Of a stretch of 64,000 nt of DNA, positions 32,896 through 41,544 are shown piece by piece. How positions within the stretch are numbered: the stretch's first letter is position 1; each line of letters begins with the position of its first letter. The notes under the pieces were generated by a model. The model was given only the letters and a program-made list of their open reading frames with translations, did not search any database and was not told the DNA's origin. Location of the stretch: NCBI GenBank assembly GCA_039654915.1, contig CM077594.1, forward strand, positions 45,771,001 through 45,835,000. The letters run 5' to 3'. The translations under genes and the position numbers were made by a program. This stretch comes from Aquilaria yunnanensis (lineage: Eukaryota; Streptophyta; Magnoliopsida; Malvales; Thymelaeaceae).

Positions 32896-33103
32896 AGCCC
32901 ATGACCTTCGGGCAAGAGGTGTATCTTCAGCATAGGCTCCGCCTCGAAGACACCAAAGAACAGGCCAAGGCCGAAGAGCCCATGATCTTCGGGCAAAAGG
33001 CGCATCCTCGGAATAGGTTGAGCTTCCAAGAGAGTCCCATGAACAACCTCGGAAAGAGCTGCAAAACCGAAGTGTTCACTTCGGCTTTCCAAAGGGGGGC
33101 ATG
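32896..33103 (+). promoter_or_regulatory. 3' untranslated end and polypurine tract of C1
   Basis: Two copies of CCCATGAYCTTCGGGCAARAGG (about 32899 and 32979) form a short tandem repeat, followed by TTCACTTCGGCTTTCC and the polypurine tract AAAGGGGGGCATG (33091-33103) directly before the LTR. H has the same tract at 59309-59321. Confidence 0.82.
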
Positions 33104-33416
33104 TGATAGCCAAACGCTATCGCCTCTATCTGGCCGAACTCCCTGCCACAAGAATGGCCAGAAGAAGCTGGCGCTACCCGAGAAATGGTGTGATCATGCA
33201 CCTCGGGAGATAGCCGAAGAGCTCCGAGACCGGCACGCCAGGAAAACCCGAGGACACTACTTGCCCCCCCAAGGTTGTGAACCGATCGCCTTCGGAAAAG
33301 CGGCACCAGACATAGTGAGCCGAACATGATATCCCCGAAGGCGGAACTCCCTGAAACTGGGAACCCCCGAACTGAGGGCTTGTTTCCCGAAGAGGCTCTG
33401 TCCGTACCAAAGGACG
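33104..33416 (+). repeat. 3' LTR of C1, left part
   Basis: The first 313 bp of the LTR differ from the 5' LTR at about five positions. It ends in GGACG (33412-33416), the left copy of D's target duplication. The remaining 561 bp resume after D. Confidence 0.94.
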
Positions 33417-34389
33417 TGATGCCCCAAAGCATCTTCGTTTGCTGTCATGTTGACAAGTGGAGAGACTTCCTGAGGAGGCGAGTGCCTGGAGCTCTGGTTT
33501 CCCAGCTGAGTGTGCCTGAAAAGCTCAAAGAAGAGGTTAGGAGGTCCCCGGTTTGCTTTTCCGGGGAGGACCCTCCGACGCCCAAGTCAGTTTTCTGAGT
33601 GAAAGTGGGGGAAGAACACTAAGGGATCAAGTGTCTTGCCTGTTTTGTGTTTTCTCAGAGGGAGGAAGAATGCCCATCCTTTGCCCAGTCCCCTTTCCTA
33701 GTATTTATAGGAGTAGATGGTCCGTTCAGATCATGACACGTGTTCGGTCGGATTTGATCTGTGCTTTTGGACCTAGGGGACAGGCAGCCGTTTGCAGCCT
33801 CCTTTAGCCCTGGACCCGGACAGGTTGTGTCAGGATTGGGGCGGCTGTGGCATGTCAGTTCGCCATTCTGATGTGACGTGTAGGGCTTGTGGGCGACATG
33901 TCAGAGGCTCCTTAAATGCTCATACCGTACTCCCGAGGTCCCCTGGGCGAGGTCGCCCTTCGGTGCGTGCACCCTCTTCAAATTCTATCCGTCCTTTGGT
34001 GCGAGCACCTCCTTCGGGATCTATCCCATAGTTCTGGGAGTTCCCTTGATGAACACCTTCTTCGGGACTCACACTCATAGTTCGGGGATTCCCTTGTTCA
34101 GGTGTTTCTTGTTCGGGGAAGATCCTCTTCGGGGCCTCTGCCTTCGGGGAGATTCTTCCTTGCTTCAGAGAGATGGCTCTCTTACCCGAAGACGGTCAGT
34201 TTGGCCCCTCGATGGAGACGGTGTTGTCCTCGGAATTCCTGACGAGCTAACCAAAGTCTCGAGCTCATAGTGTTTGACTTCACACCTTCCGAGGTCAGTG
34301 AAAAGATCCTCTCTTGGGTGACGTCAGACTCCTCGGCCAATATTCTGGCAGGGAGTTACTACCGAGGAGGCAATAGCGTTTGGCTATCA
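33417..34389 (-). repeat. 3' LTR of element D
   Basis: On the plus strand it begins TGATGCCCCAAAGCATC and ends GGCTATCA, each end being a short inverted repeat. It has the minus-strand TATAAATA (33702-33709), with CACGTG upstream near 33737-33742. It lies next to the polypurine tract at 34390. Confidence 0.95.
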
Positions 34390-34408
34390 CAGGCCCCCCT
34401 CCGAAAAG
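34390..34408 (-). promoter_or_regulatory. Polypurine tract of element D
   Basis: On the minus strand TTTTCGGAGGGGGGCCTG directly precedes the LTR start TGATAGCC. Confidence 0.85.
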
Positions 34409-34499
34409 CCGAAGTGAGAAAATTCAGTTCATCAGTTTTCGGGTCCTGTGGTTGTGATATTTGCGCCGAAGACGCCTTCTTCTGCTTGTAGCGATGGGC

Positions 34500-34760
34500 A
34501 GCATTTTTGCGTCCTCGAGGCGCGAGAAGATAGGCTGTCCCTGTGCCGAAGATACACCCTCTGCCCGAAGTAACAGGCTGTCTCTTGGTATCCTCGTGGC
34601 GAGGGAAGATAGGATAACCTTGTACCGAAGATAGACCTTTTGCCCGAAGTCACAGGCTGTCTCTTGGTATCCTCGTGGCGAGGGAAGATAGGATAACCTT
34701 GTACCGAAGATAGACCTTTTGCCCGAAGTCACAGGCTGTCTTTTGGTGTCTTCGAGGTAT
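34500..34760 (-). repeat. 79-bp tandem repeats in the 3' region of D
   Basis: Two near-identical 79-bp units (34578-34656 and 34657-34735) are preceded and followed by diverged partial copies. Each holds CTGTCTCTTGGTATCC and, on the other strand, ACTTCGGGCAAAAGG. The same words occur in C1 at the equivalent place (32899-33000). Tandem repeats near the 3' end are a known feature of Tat elements. Confidence 0.82.
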
Positions 34761-34879
34761 CCTACTTTTTTGCCTTTATAGGTCTGCTCATGCGTCGCGT
34801 CCTGTGTCTAGCGGAGTCAGTCTAGGGCGGCGCCTCTAGACCAAACGATGTCAGAGGGCGCGCTCGACGTGATGGGCGA

Positions 34880-35081
34880 CACGTGGCACGTTCGCTGTGC
34901 GGTGACCGACACACGGCACGTTTCTGCGCGATGGCTGACACATGGCGCACTATTACTGGGTGAGAATGCACTGAGTACGGCAGGCGCGACTTTTCAGGCG
35001 CACTTAGCAGTTATGGCGATGCTTCACCTTCCGAGGGGTATTAATGACGACGGTTCTCCTGGGCTTCTCGGCCTATATATA
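34880..35081 (+). promoter_or_regulatory. Promoter of the D antisense ORF
   Basis: CACGTG (34880-34885) lies in a run of three related GACAC-type repeats (GACACGTGGCACG, GACACACGGCACG, GACACATGGCGCA). TATATATA is at 35074-35081 and the aORF ATG at 35326. A short in-frame ATG at 35200 (15 codons) could be a leader exon or upstream ORF. Confidence 0.72.
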
Positions 35082-35325
35082 CCAGTCCTGTCATAACCCT
35101 CTTTTTGCTTCTGCTTTTGCTTTCTTCTGCCTTCTAATTCTCTCCCGATTTTCCGCGGCGGTTCTCCTTTTTCAGGCGTTTTTCCGACCACTTTTCACGA
35201 TGGCTTCCGGAAATCCAGATTCCGGCAAGACTTTTGGTGGGTTTTAGTCCTTCTGCTTTTTTCTAAGATTCTTCTTTGTTTTTCCCGAACTAGTTTTCCT
35301 TGTTTTTCCCGAACTCGTTTTCATC

Positions 35326-37770
35326 ATGCCTGTTCCCGAGATTTGGCAACCTCTTCTTTCTCACCCCTGCTGCACTACTCCGGCAAAACTAGTGAAGTGG
35401 AAGAAAAAGTTTTTCTTACCCTCTTACTCTATGACGAGGTTGCCCCGTCCTGACCAATTTCCTTTCTCCAACCAAAGTGATGAAATAACCGTTTTCCGAG
35501 CCCAACTGAAGGCCGGACTTCGGTATACCCCCCCGGAGATGGTTAGCGCGTTCTGCAACTTCCATGGCATTGCCGTTAACCAACTCCCACCGAACTCGTA
35601 CTGCTATTTCAACGCCTTCCTCTGTATGTGCGGCGTTTTCAAAATAAAACCTCACTTTGTAGTTTTTCTTCAGTACTGCAAGCTCTTCGTGGTCCCGAAG
35701 GGTGGCTTCTACTTTATGCTACCTCGGGGATCCGGGAGCAAAAAGTATACGTTCACCTTCGCCACCAAAGACAGCTGGCGAGGGTGGCAACAAAAATTCT
35801 TTTTCCTGAAGAAGTCAGAGACTTGGTCGCACGTCCCGACCAAGTGGGCTCAGGGGAGGCTCAAGATGGATGTTGTTGACCCGAAGATGCTGCTAGACGC
35901 CGTCGTAGCACCTATCTTTGAGGACTTCGACAGGTGCATCCGAGCCGTCTCTGACTGGGCTGCCGAGGTCTCTCCTCGTGCCCTTTACCCCTTTCCGATC
36001 AACTGGAGGCTCATGACCGAAGAGGTCCTTCGGGAACTCAAGGTGGTAAAGGAGCATGAGACAGACCTCAACATGCCGAAACCGGCTTCTTCGGGGAAGG
36101 ACTCCTGGCTCGTGAAACTCCTTCGGGGGAAAAAGACTTGTGAGTCTTTTTACAAGAGTAAGTTACTTTCTCATTTTTTCCTTCATAACTTCATCTTGGA
36201 CTTACACTGATCTTCTTTTTCTTTTTTCAGAGATGGGCGACGACGCGGCTGCCTTCTACAAGGCTTTTTTTACCGGGCAGGCCGAGAGGGGCGAACAGAC
36301 AAGGAAGGCCGCCTCTCGGAGGCGGAAGCAGACTTCGGCCGGCCCTCCTTCCAAACGGGCAAAGAAAGCTGCTCCTTCCTCACTTCCGCAAATTCCGGAG
36401 GAGGTAGGCGAGGAGCCCGAAGACCCTGCTGCCCCTTTGCCCGAGGTTCCTTCTGTTGACGTCCCTTCTTCCGATGTCCTTCCTCAAAGCCCCACGTCTT
36501 CGCATGCTCTTCTGGAGGGTGATGGGGAGGAGAACCCTTCTACCGAGGAACGGTGCCAAATAAAAGGCAAGGGGATCTCTACTGAGGAGACGTCGATTCT
36601 TGACGACGATGTTACCGAGGTGCCAGCAGGTTTGTACTTTGTCGAAGAACCTTTTTTCTCTTGTAAATCCTTAAGAGTTTTCTGGCCTTAACCAATTTTT
36701 CTGCCTTGTTGTGCAGCAGAGGTGGCCGCTCCTGACTCGGTTGCTGAACACGCCCGCAAGAGGGCCCTTCGGGATGCCCAAGTCCCAGCAGGGAAAGTTC
36801 CGAAGGAGCCCTTCTGGACGTTCACGGAGGACATGAATATGTACTCCTAGGACTGTCCCGAGATGGCCAGGCAGATGTGCAAAGGGGTGTTTACTGAGGC
36901 CTCTTACAAGGCCCTTATGGAGGCTTACCCAGGCGACATCTCTTTGGCCGCCAAACTCACTGAACATGCCGCCCAGGTACGCCTCACTGTTTCCTCAGTG
37001 CCAATTTCGCCTTTGCTTTTTACTTAGCATCATTTTCCCTTTGTTTGCTTTTCTTGCAGCTGATGGGGTATGCCGGGTTGCTCCGTGTTTGGGTGGCGCG
37101 AGAGTCAGAAAGGAGGGCGTCACTCTGGGACCTTTACACCAAGACGAAGGCCCAGTGTTCGGCGTTGGCTGCTGACAATGCTCAGCTGAAGCAGTCTTCA
37201 GAGAAGGAAATTGCTGAACTTCGGGAGGGGTTCATAAAAGAGAAAGAGGAACTTGAGAAAGGCACCTCCCAGAAACTTTCCGACATCAGCTCTTGGATGG
37301 CGGAGCTGACTTCGATCGTGGAAATGATTCAAAAGGATAAGTCAGAAACTGACGCAATCCTTGCGAAGACGCTCGAGGAAAAGGCCCAGCTCGAAGCCGA
37401 GGTCGCATCTCTGAAGAAGCCTTCAGAAGAGAAGAAGAAGATGAAGGCATTGAAGAGAAAGCTCAAGGATCTGGAGAAGGATTACGCGGATCTGAAGAAG
37501 GACTATGCAGATTTGGCGGTCAAGAAGCGGGAGTCCGATGATATGACGAAGTTGGGCTTTCAAGACGGCTTCTGTCTTGTTCGGCACCAAATTCTGCAGA
37601 AGTTCCCAGATTTTGACCTCTCCTTCCTGGAAGGCATGAACATCCCCAAGGAGCCTCGGTGGACTTGGTCCAAGATCGAGCACTTGAAACTGCCTCCTTC
37701 TCTCCCGGCGCCGAAAGCTGCTGACAAAAGCACAGAGGCTGGCAGTTCTCAAGATGCCGAGGTTCCTTAG
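35326..37770 (+). pseudogene. Antisense ORF (aORF) of element D, four exons, one stop
   Basis: Exons by GT/AG signals: 35326-36157, 36231-36629, 36717-36976 and 37060-37770, with introns of 73, 87 and 83 bp. Exon 1 carries the plant gypsy-type transposon domain (MPVPEIWQPLLSHPCC, WKKKFFLPS, QLKAGLRYTPPEMV, KDSWRGWQQKFFFLKK). Exon 2 (MGDDAAAFYKAFF) becomes Pro/Ser/Glu-rich with a basic patch ASRRRKQ and GPPSKRAKK. Exon 3 has EHARKRALRDAQV. Exon 4 is a Lys/Glu coiled coil, then FQDGFCLVRHQILQKFPDFDLSFLEG. One stop, TAG at 36848, lies in exon 3 after NMYS; otherwise the frame holds. The basic patches and coiled coil suggest a nuclear or nucleic-acid-binding protein, which is inference. Confidence 0.88.
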
Positions 37771-37779
37771 TACTAGGGC

Positions 37780-38169
37780 CTTTTGTCTTCATTTTCTTCT
37801 TCTTTTTTGTAGTCTTTCAGCAACTTTCTTCTCTGTAAGCACTCTTTGGCCCAATAGATAAAAATTTGGCTAAGTATTTTTGCCAGATTCCTTTGTTCCC
37901 CACTGTCCCGAACATAATTTGCTCGAGAGACTTCAGAAAACCATACTTTTGCTTTCCTTTGTCCCGAACATATTCGCTCAAGAGACTTCGGAAAACCTTA
38001 CTTTTGCTTTCCTTTGTCCCAAACATATTCGCTCAAGAGACTTTGGAAAAACTTACTTTTGCTTTCCTCGGCGATTGCTTTCGTGAGACTCTTGTTTTGT
38101 ACTTCTTCAGAACTTTTTACTTAGACAAATTTTTCCAACTTGTGCAATACAACTTTCCCACCAAACTTT
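37780..38169. repeat. 55-bp hairpin repeats between aORF and pol of element D
   Basis: Three units of about 55 bp (roughly 37905-38065) read GTCCCGAACATATTCGCTCAAGAGACTTCGG. This is the reverse complement of the C1 repeats in sense and position. They separate the converging 3' ends of the aORF (37770) and integrase (38170). Confidence 0.75.
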
Positions 38170-38721
38170 TTAGGCACAGAATTTTTTCAAGGCCTCTGAG
38201 TGCCAAGTGTTTTTTAATTCTATGCCTTCGGCATCGTCGAGCTTATAAACTCCTTTTCGTACTTCGGCAAGTACCAGGTAGGGTCCTTCCCAATTTGCGC
38301 GAAGTACCCCGTGGGAGGGCTTTCGAGGTGCAAATTCAGCCTTTCGGAGAACGAGGTCTCCCTTCTTTATTCCTTTTGGCCTGGCGCGTAGGTTTATGGC
38401 TGCTGCCACTCTTTGCTGGAAAGCTTTTCTTCTCAGCTCGGCTACTTCTCTGTGTTCGCCGACGAGGTCGAGCTTGGTTCTCAGGCCGAGGTCATTTCCT
38501 TTTTCATTGAACACTTGGACTCGTATTGACGGTTGTACTACCTCGACAGGGATGATGGCCTCTGTACCGAAGACGAGTGAAAAGGGCGTTTCCCCTGTGG
38601 CTCTTCGGGGTGTTGTTCGGTAACTCCATAACACGCTTTGGAGTTCTCCCGGCCATTTCCCTTTTGCTTCCCTCAGTCTCTTTTTCAGACCATCTTTTAT
38701 GGTCCTGTTAGATACTTCCAC
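38170..38721 (-). pseudogene. Integrase C-terminal part of element D
   Basis: Starts MEVSNRTIKDGLKKRLREAKGKWP just after a TAG at 38722. The Glu here is the third catalytic residue. It continues TTPRRATGETPFSLVFGTEAIIPVEVVQPS, then the KKGDLVLRKAEF and NWEGPYLVLAEV module, and ends at 38170. It is in frame with the upstream part, so the TAG (Q codon in C1: CAG) is the only break. Confidence 0.88.
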
Positions 38722-39995
38722 CTACCCATTACTTTGGGGGTGAGCTACTGGGGCGAAGTGCATTTTTGTCCCGAGGTCGCTAATGAACTCTTGGAATCCT
38801 TTGTCTATGAACTGGGATCCATTGTCCGCTACGAGTACCCTCGGTATGCCAAATCTGCATACAATGTTTTTCCATACGAACTTCTGCACTTCTTTTGCCG
38901 AGATAGTTGTCAGAGGTTCTGCCTCGACCCACTTAGAGAAATAGTCTACTGCTACTATGCAGAACTTTACGCCTCCAGGCGCCGTTGGGAGTGGCCCAAT
39001 GAGATCTATGCCCCAAACTGCGAAGGGCCAAGGATAGTCTGCCGAAGTCACGAACTCTGAGGGTGTTCTTTGGATGTTCGCATGTCTCTGGCAACTACCA
39101 CATTTCCGGACGAACTGCTTGGCGTCCTTTCTCAGGGTAGGCCAGAAGTATCCTTGGTGAAGTATCACTGCTGCCAGGGCGTTGGTTCCGATGTGCGAAC
39201 CACAGGCACCTTCGTGAACTTCTTCGAGGATCATTTCAGTATCCTCTTCACTAACACACCTCTGTAGTGGATTTGCATATCCTTGCCGATATAGTTCTTC
39301 TCCAATTAAGAAGAAACGTCCGGAGCGCCTTCGCACTTTTGCGGCTTCGCTGGGGTCTTCGGGGAGTGTGTTGGTTGCGAGATACATTTTGATTGGTTCT
39401 TTCCATCCTTTCCCCGAGGTCGCTATGCTTAACACCGCGACGCTGGGGTGGCTTAGCACTTCGGTGCAAGTTTTGGACTTCGCCAAGCAGTCTGCCTCAG
39501 CATTTTCTTGTCGGGGTACGTTCTCGATTTTCACGACGTCGAACTCCCGAATAAGCTTTGTTACCAACTCATGGTATTTCGCCAAGGTCGGGTCTTTCGC
39601 GCCATAGTCCCCTGCCATTTGCCGGACCACCAGCTGGGAATCACTATGGGCTTTCAAGTTTCTCACGCCAATTTTTCTGGCCAGGCATAATCCTGCTATG
39701 AGGGCCGCATACTCGGCCATGTTGTTGGTGGCGTTGAAACTGAACTTGATGGCCTTCATTACTTCTAGGCCTTCGGGGCCTCTGATGATCACTCCAGCTC
39801 CCTGGTGTTCGGATCCTGAGGCCCCGTCAACGTATAACGTCCATTCTGGCTCGTCTTCGCCCGAAAATGAATGTCCCTCCTCGGTGTTTGGTACTTCGGC
39901 GATGAAGTCTGCCAAAGCTTGAGCTTTTATAGCTTTCCGGGGTTCATACGTGATGTCGTGTTCGCCAAGCTCTATACACCACTTGGAAAGCCTTC
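38722..39995 (-). pseudogene. Second RNase H and integrase core of element D
   Basis: From the F insertion point the frame reads SGRLSKWCIELGEHDITYEP and the archaeal-type RNase H (LYVDGASGSEHQGAGVII, NMAEYAALIAGL, SDSQLVV). The integrase HHCC region (GACGSHIGTNAL ... CGSCQRHAN) and the catalytic Asp residues in WGIDLIGPLP and VADNGSQF follow. All catalytic residues are present. The upstream part of the gene is displaced to 45662 by element F, and a TAG closes the frame at 38722. Confidence 0.88.
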
Positions 39996-40000
39996 CTGAG

Positions 40001-41020
40001 TGATGCGAACCCCGATGGTATAACGACCATGAAACTCGCCCAAGATGTTTTTCAAGCTCCACAAGACATCAAAGAGACTGGGTTTGAAGACCCCCACCCC
40101 TAATCAACCTGTGACTAGAAACGAGAAGTATAGAACTCCAAGAACACAAGCATACTTGTGCACCAAGGCAGTCCGCCAAGAACCAAAGAGAAAACCTCTC
40201 CAAAGAGCAATATTATTTCGGCATAAATCTGTATGTTTACATCCAGAATATGTGCCTTTATATAGGCCTAAACTAGGGTTAAAAGCTGGGCAAAATTCGC
40301 AGCCTAAATCCCTTAGGAATCCTAGATACAAAGACATAGGAAATCCTAGTCAAATTAGGACTCTAATTCCTAGTTTGAACAAGTTTAATAAATGCAGCGT
40401 ATTCCACTTGCCCAAAACGATTTAAAACTATTCCATAGCCTAAATAACTTCCTAAATAATGTAAATAATTAGGAAAATAAAATAAGATACGTTACAGCAC
40501 AAGATTGGGCATAAAAACTCGAAAATAGCCTTCTTGGGTGATTCTGGCTTGTGTCTCCAACTTCAAGCTGAAATTAGAACTTGATGCAGCAATGATTTCT
40601 CAAAATTCAAAGCATAAAAGTTGTAGATCTCTTTCTTAGCTTCGAAACCACAGTTGAATCACACAAAATGGACTTCTGAATCGAAAGATATTCCCAAAAT
40701 ACTGCAACTGCTTCTGAACCAGCGATAACTCGTAAATCGCGACTTTGAAGCTAAATTGGACCTCCTTAACGTGCAAACTGGGTTTGATGGTCTTCATATG
40801 ACTTGTAGCTCTAGATGTTATCTTCCAATGAATCAAGAATTACTCAATTCCAATCTGTTTAGCTCAAGATATGATTTTTCTACCAGAACATCACCAATCT
40901 GTCAACATCCGAGCTTGAAGTGCACTAGTGAGCTCCTTAGCCTTCTCCCTTGTCAATGGTCCACTAGTTATCTTCAATGGGTCCTTATCATCACTGGTTG
41001 TGCCTTCTTTGATCATATCA
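40001..41020 (-). repeat. 3' LTR of element F
   Basis: Plus-strand ends TGATGCGAAC and GATCATATCA. A minus-strand TATATAAA lies at 40257-40264, facing the transcribed direction. The first 43 codons of LTR read on the minus strand are open in frame with the element's ORF. Confidence 0.94.
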
Positions 41021-41538
41021 GCTCCCCCCTGCTTAGAAGGATTCGTCCTCGAATCAAAACCTGCACTAGAAAAGGGAATTGAATCAATAACAATGAAATA
41101 ATCAACACGTAAGCACTTACCTTTCACATATGAACCAATAGCATGGAATGCTTGTGTATGGAGCTTTAATCTTGTGCAAAACCTGAACCAATATCCAAAT
41201 GCAATGATACCTCCAGGATCAAAAACAAAGTTAGAAGCAATTAGCACAAAAAATCTGAATGTTTGCACAATTTTCATCTTAACTCTAGGCATCACTTTCA
41301 TTGCCTTTGTGATCCCAAAAACATTATTCTCACAGCAAGTAAAAGTGTAGGAATAATTTACCTTAGGAATGCTGTATGCACTCAAAACAAATGGACCTAA
41401 ACTCACACAAGTGTTATGGTTATGAAAAGCACAAGTTATGCATGTCAAGACAATACTTTGCATAGGCCATTCAAACAAATAAGAATTGAACACAATATGG
41501 CCTAAACTAATAACAAAACTAGGATGCATGAATTTCAC
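40891..41538 (-). CDS. Downstream part of the F frame with pol-tail motif
   Basis: This 215-codon stretch is in the same frame as the Gag ORF and is separated from it by one TAG (41545-41547). The first 150 residues (HPSFVISLGHIVFNSYLFEW onward) are Phe/Cys/Ile-rich and unrecognised. Near 41010-41058 comes FDSRTNPSKQGGAD, then about 30 residues on SGPLTREKAKELTSAL. As I recall, SRTNPF-EGG and GPxTRxRAK-type phrases close the pol of many plant Ty3/Gypsy elements. The last 43 codons lie in the 3' LTR. It is probably translated only by readthrough, or was one protein in the parent copy. Confidence 0.6.
   Translation of the reverse strand: MKFMHPSFVISLGHIVFNSYLFEWPMQSIVLTCITCAFHNHNTCVSLGPFVLSAYSIPKVNYSYTFTCCENNVFGITKAMKVMPRVKMKIVQTFRFFVLIASNFVFDPGGIIAFGYWFRFCTRLKLHTQAFHAIGSYVKGKCLRVDYFIVIDSIPFSSAGFDSRTNPSKQGGADMIKEGTTSDDKDPLKITSGPLTREKAKELTSALQARMLTDW
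41021..41034 (-). promoter_or_regulatory. Polypurine tract of element F, inside the coding frame
   Basis: On the minus strand AAGCAGGGGGGAGC immediately precedes the LTR. The same bases encode KQGGA within the motif SRTNPSKQGGAD, so tract and coding sequence overlap. Confidence 0.85.
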
Positions 41539-41544
41539 AAAAAT

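Noticed and set aside
34578..34735. 79-bp repeats as a CRISPR array
   Set aside because: The units are contiguous, with no spacers, and lie in a plant retroelement.
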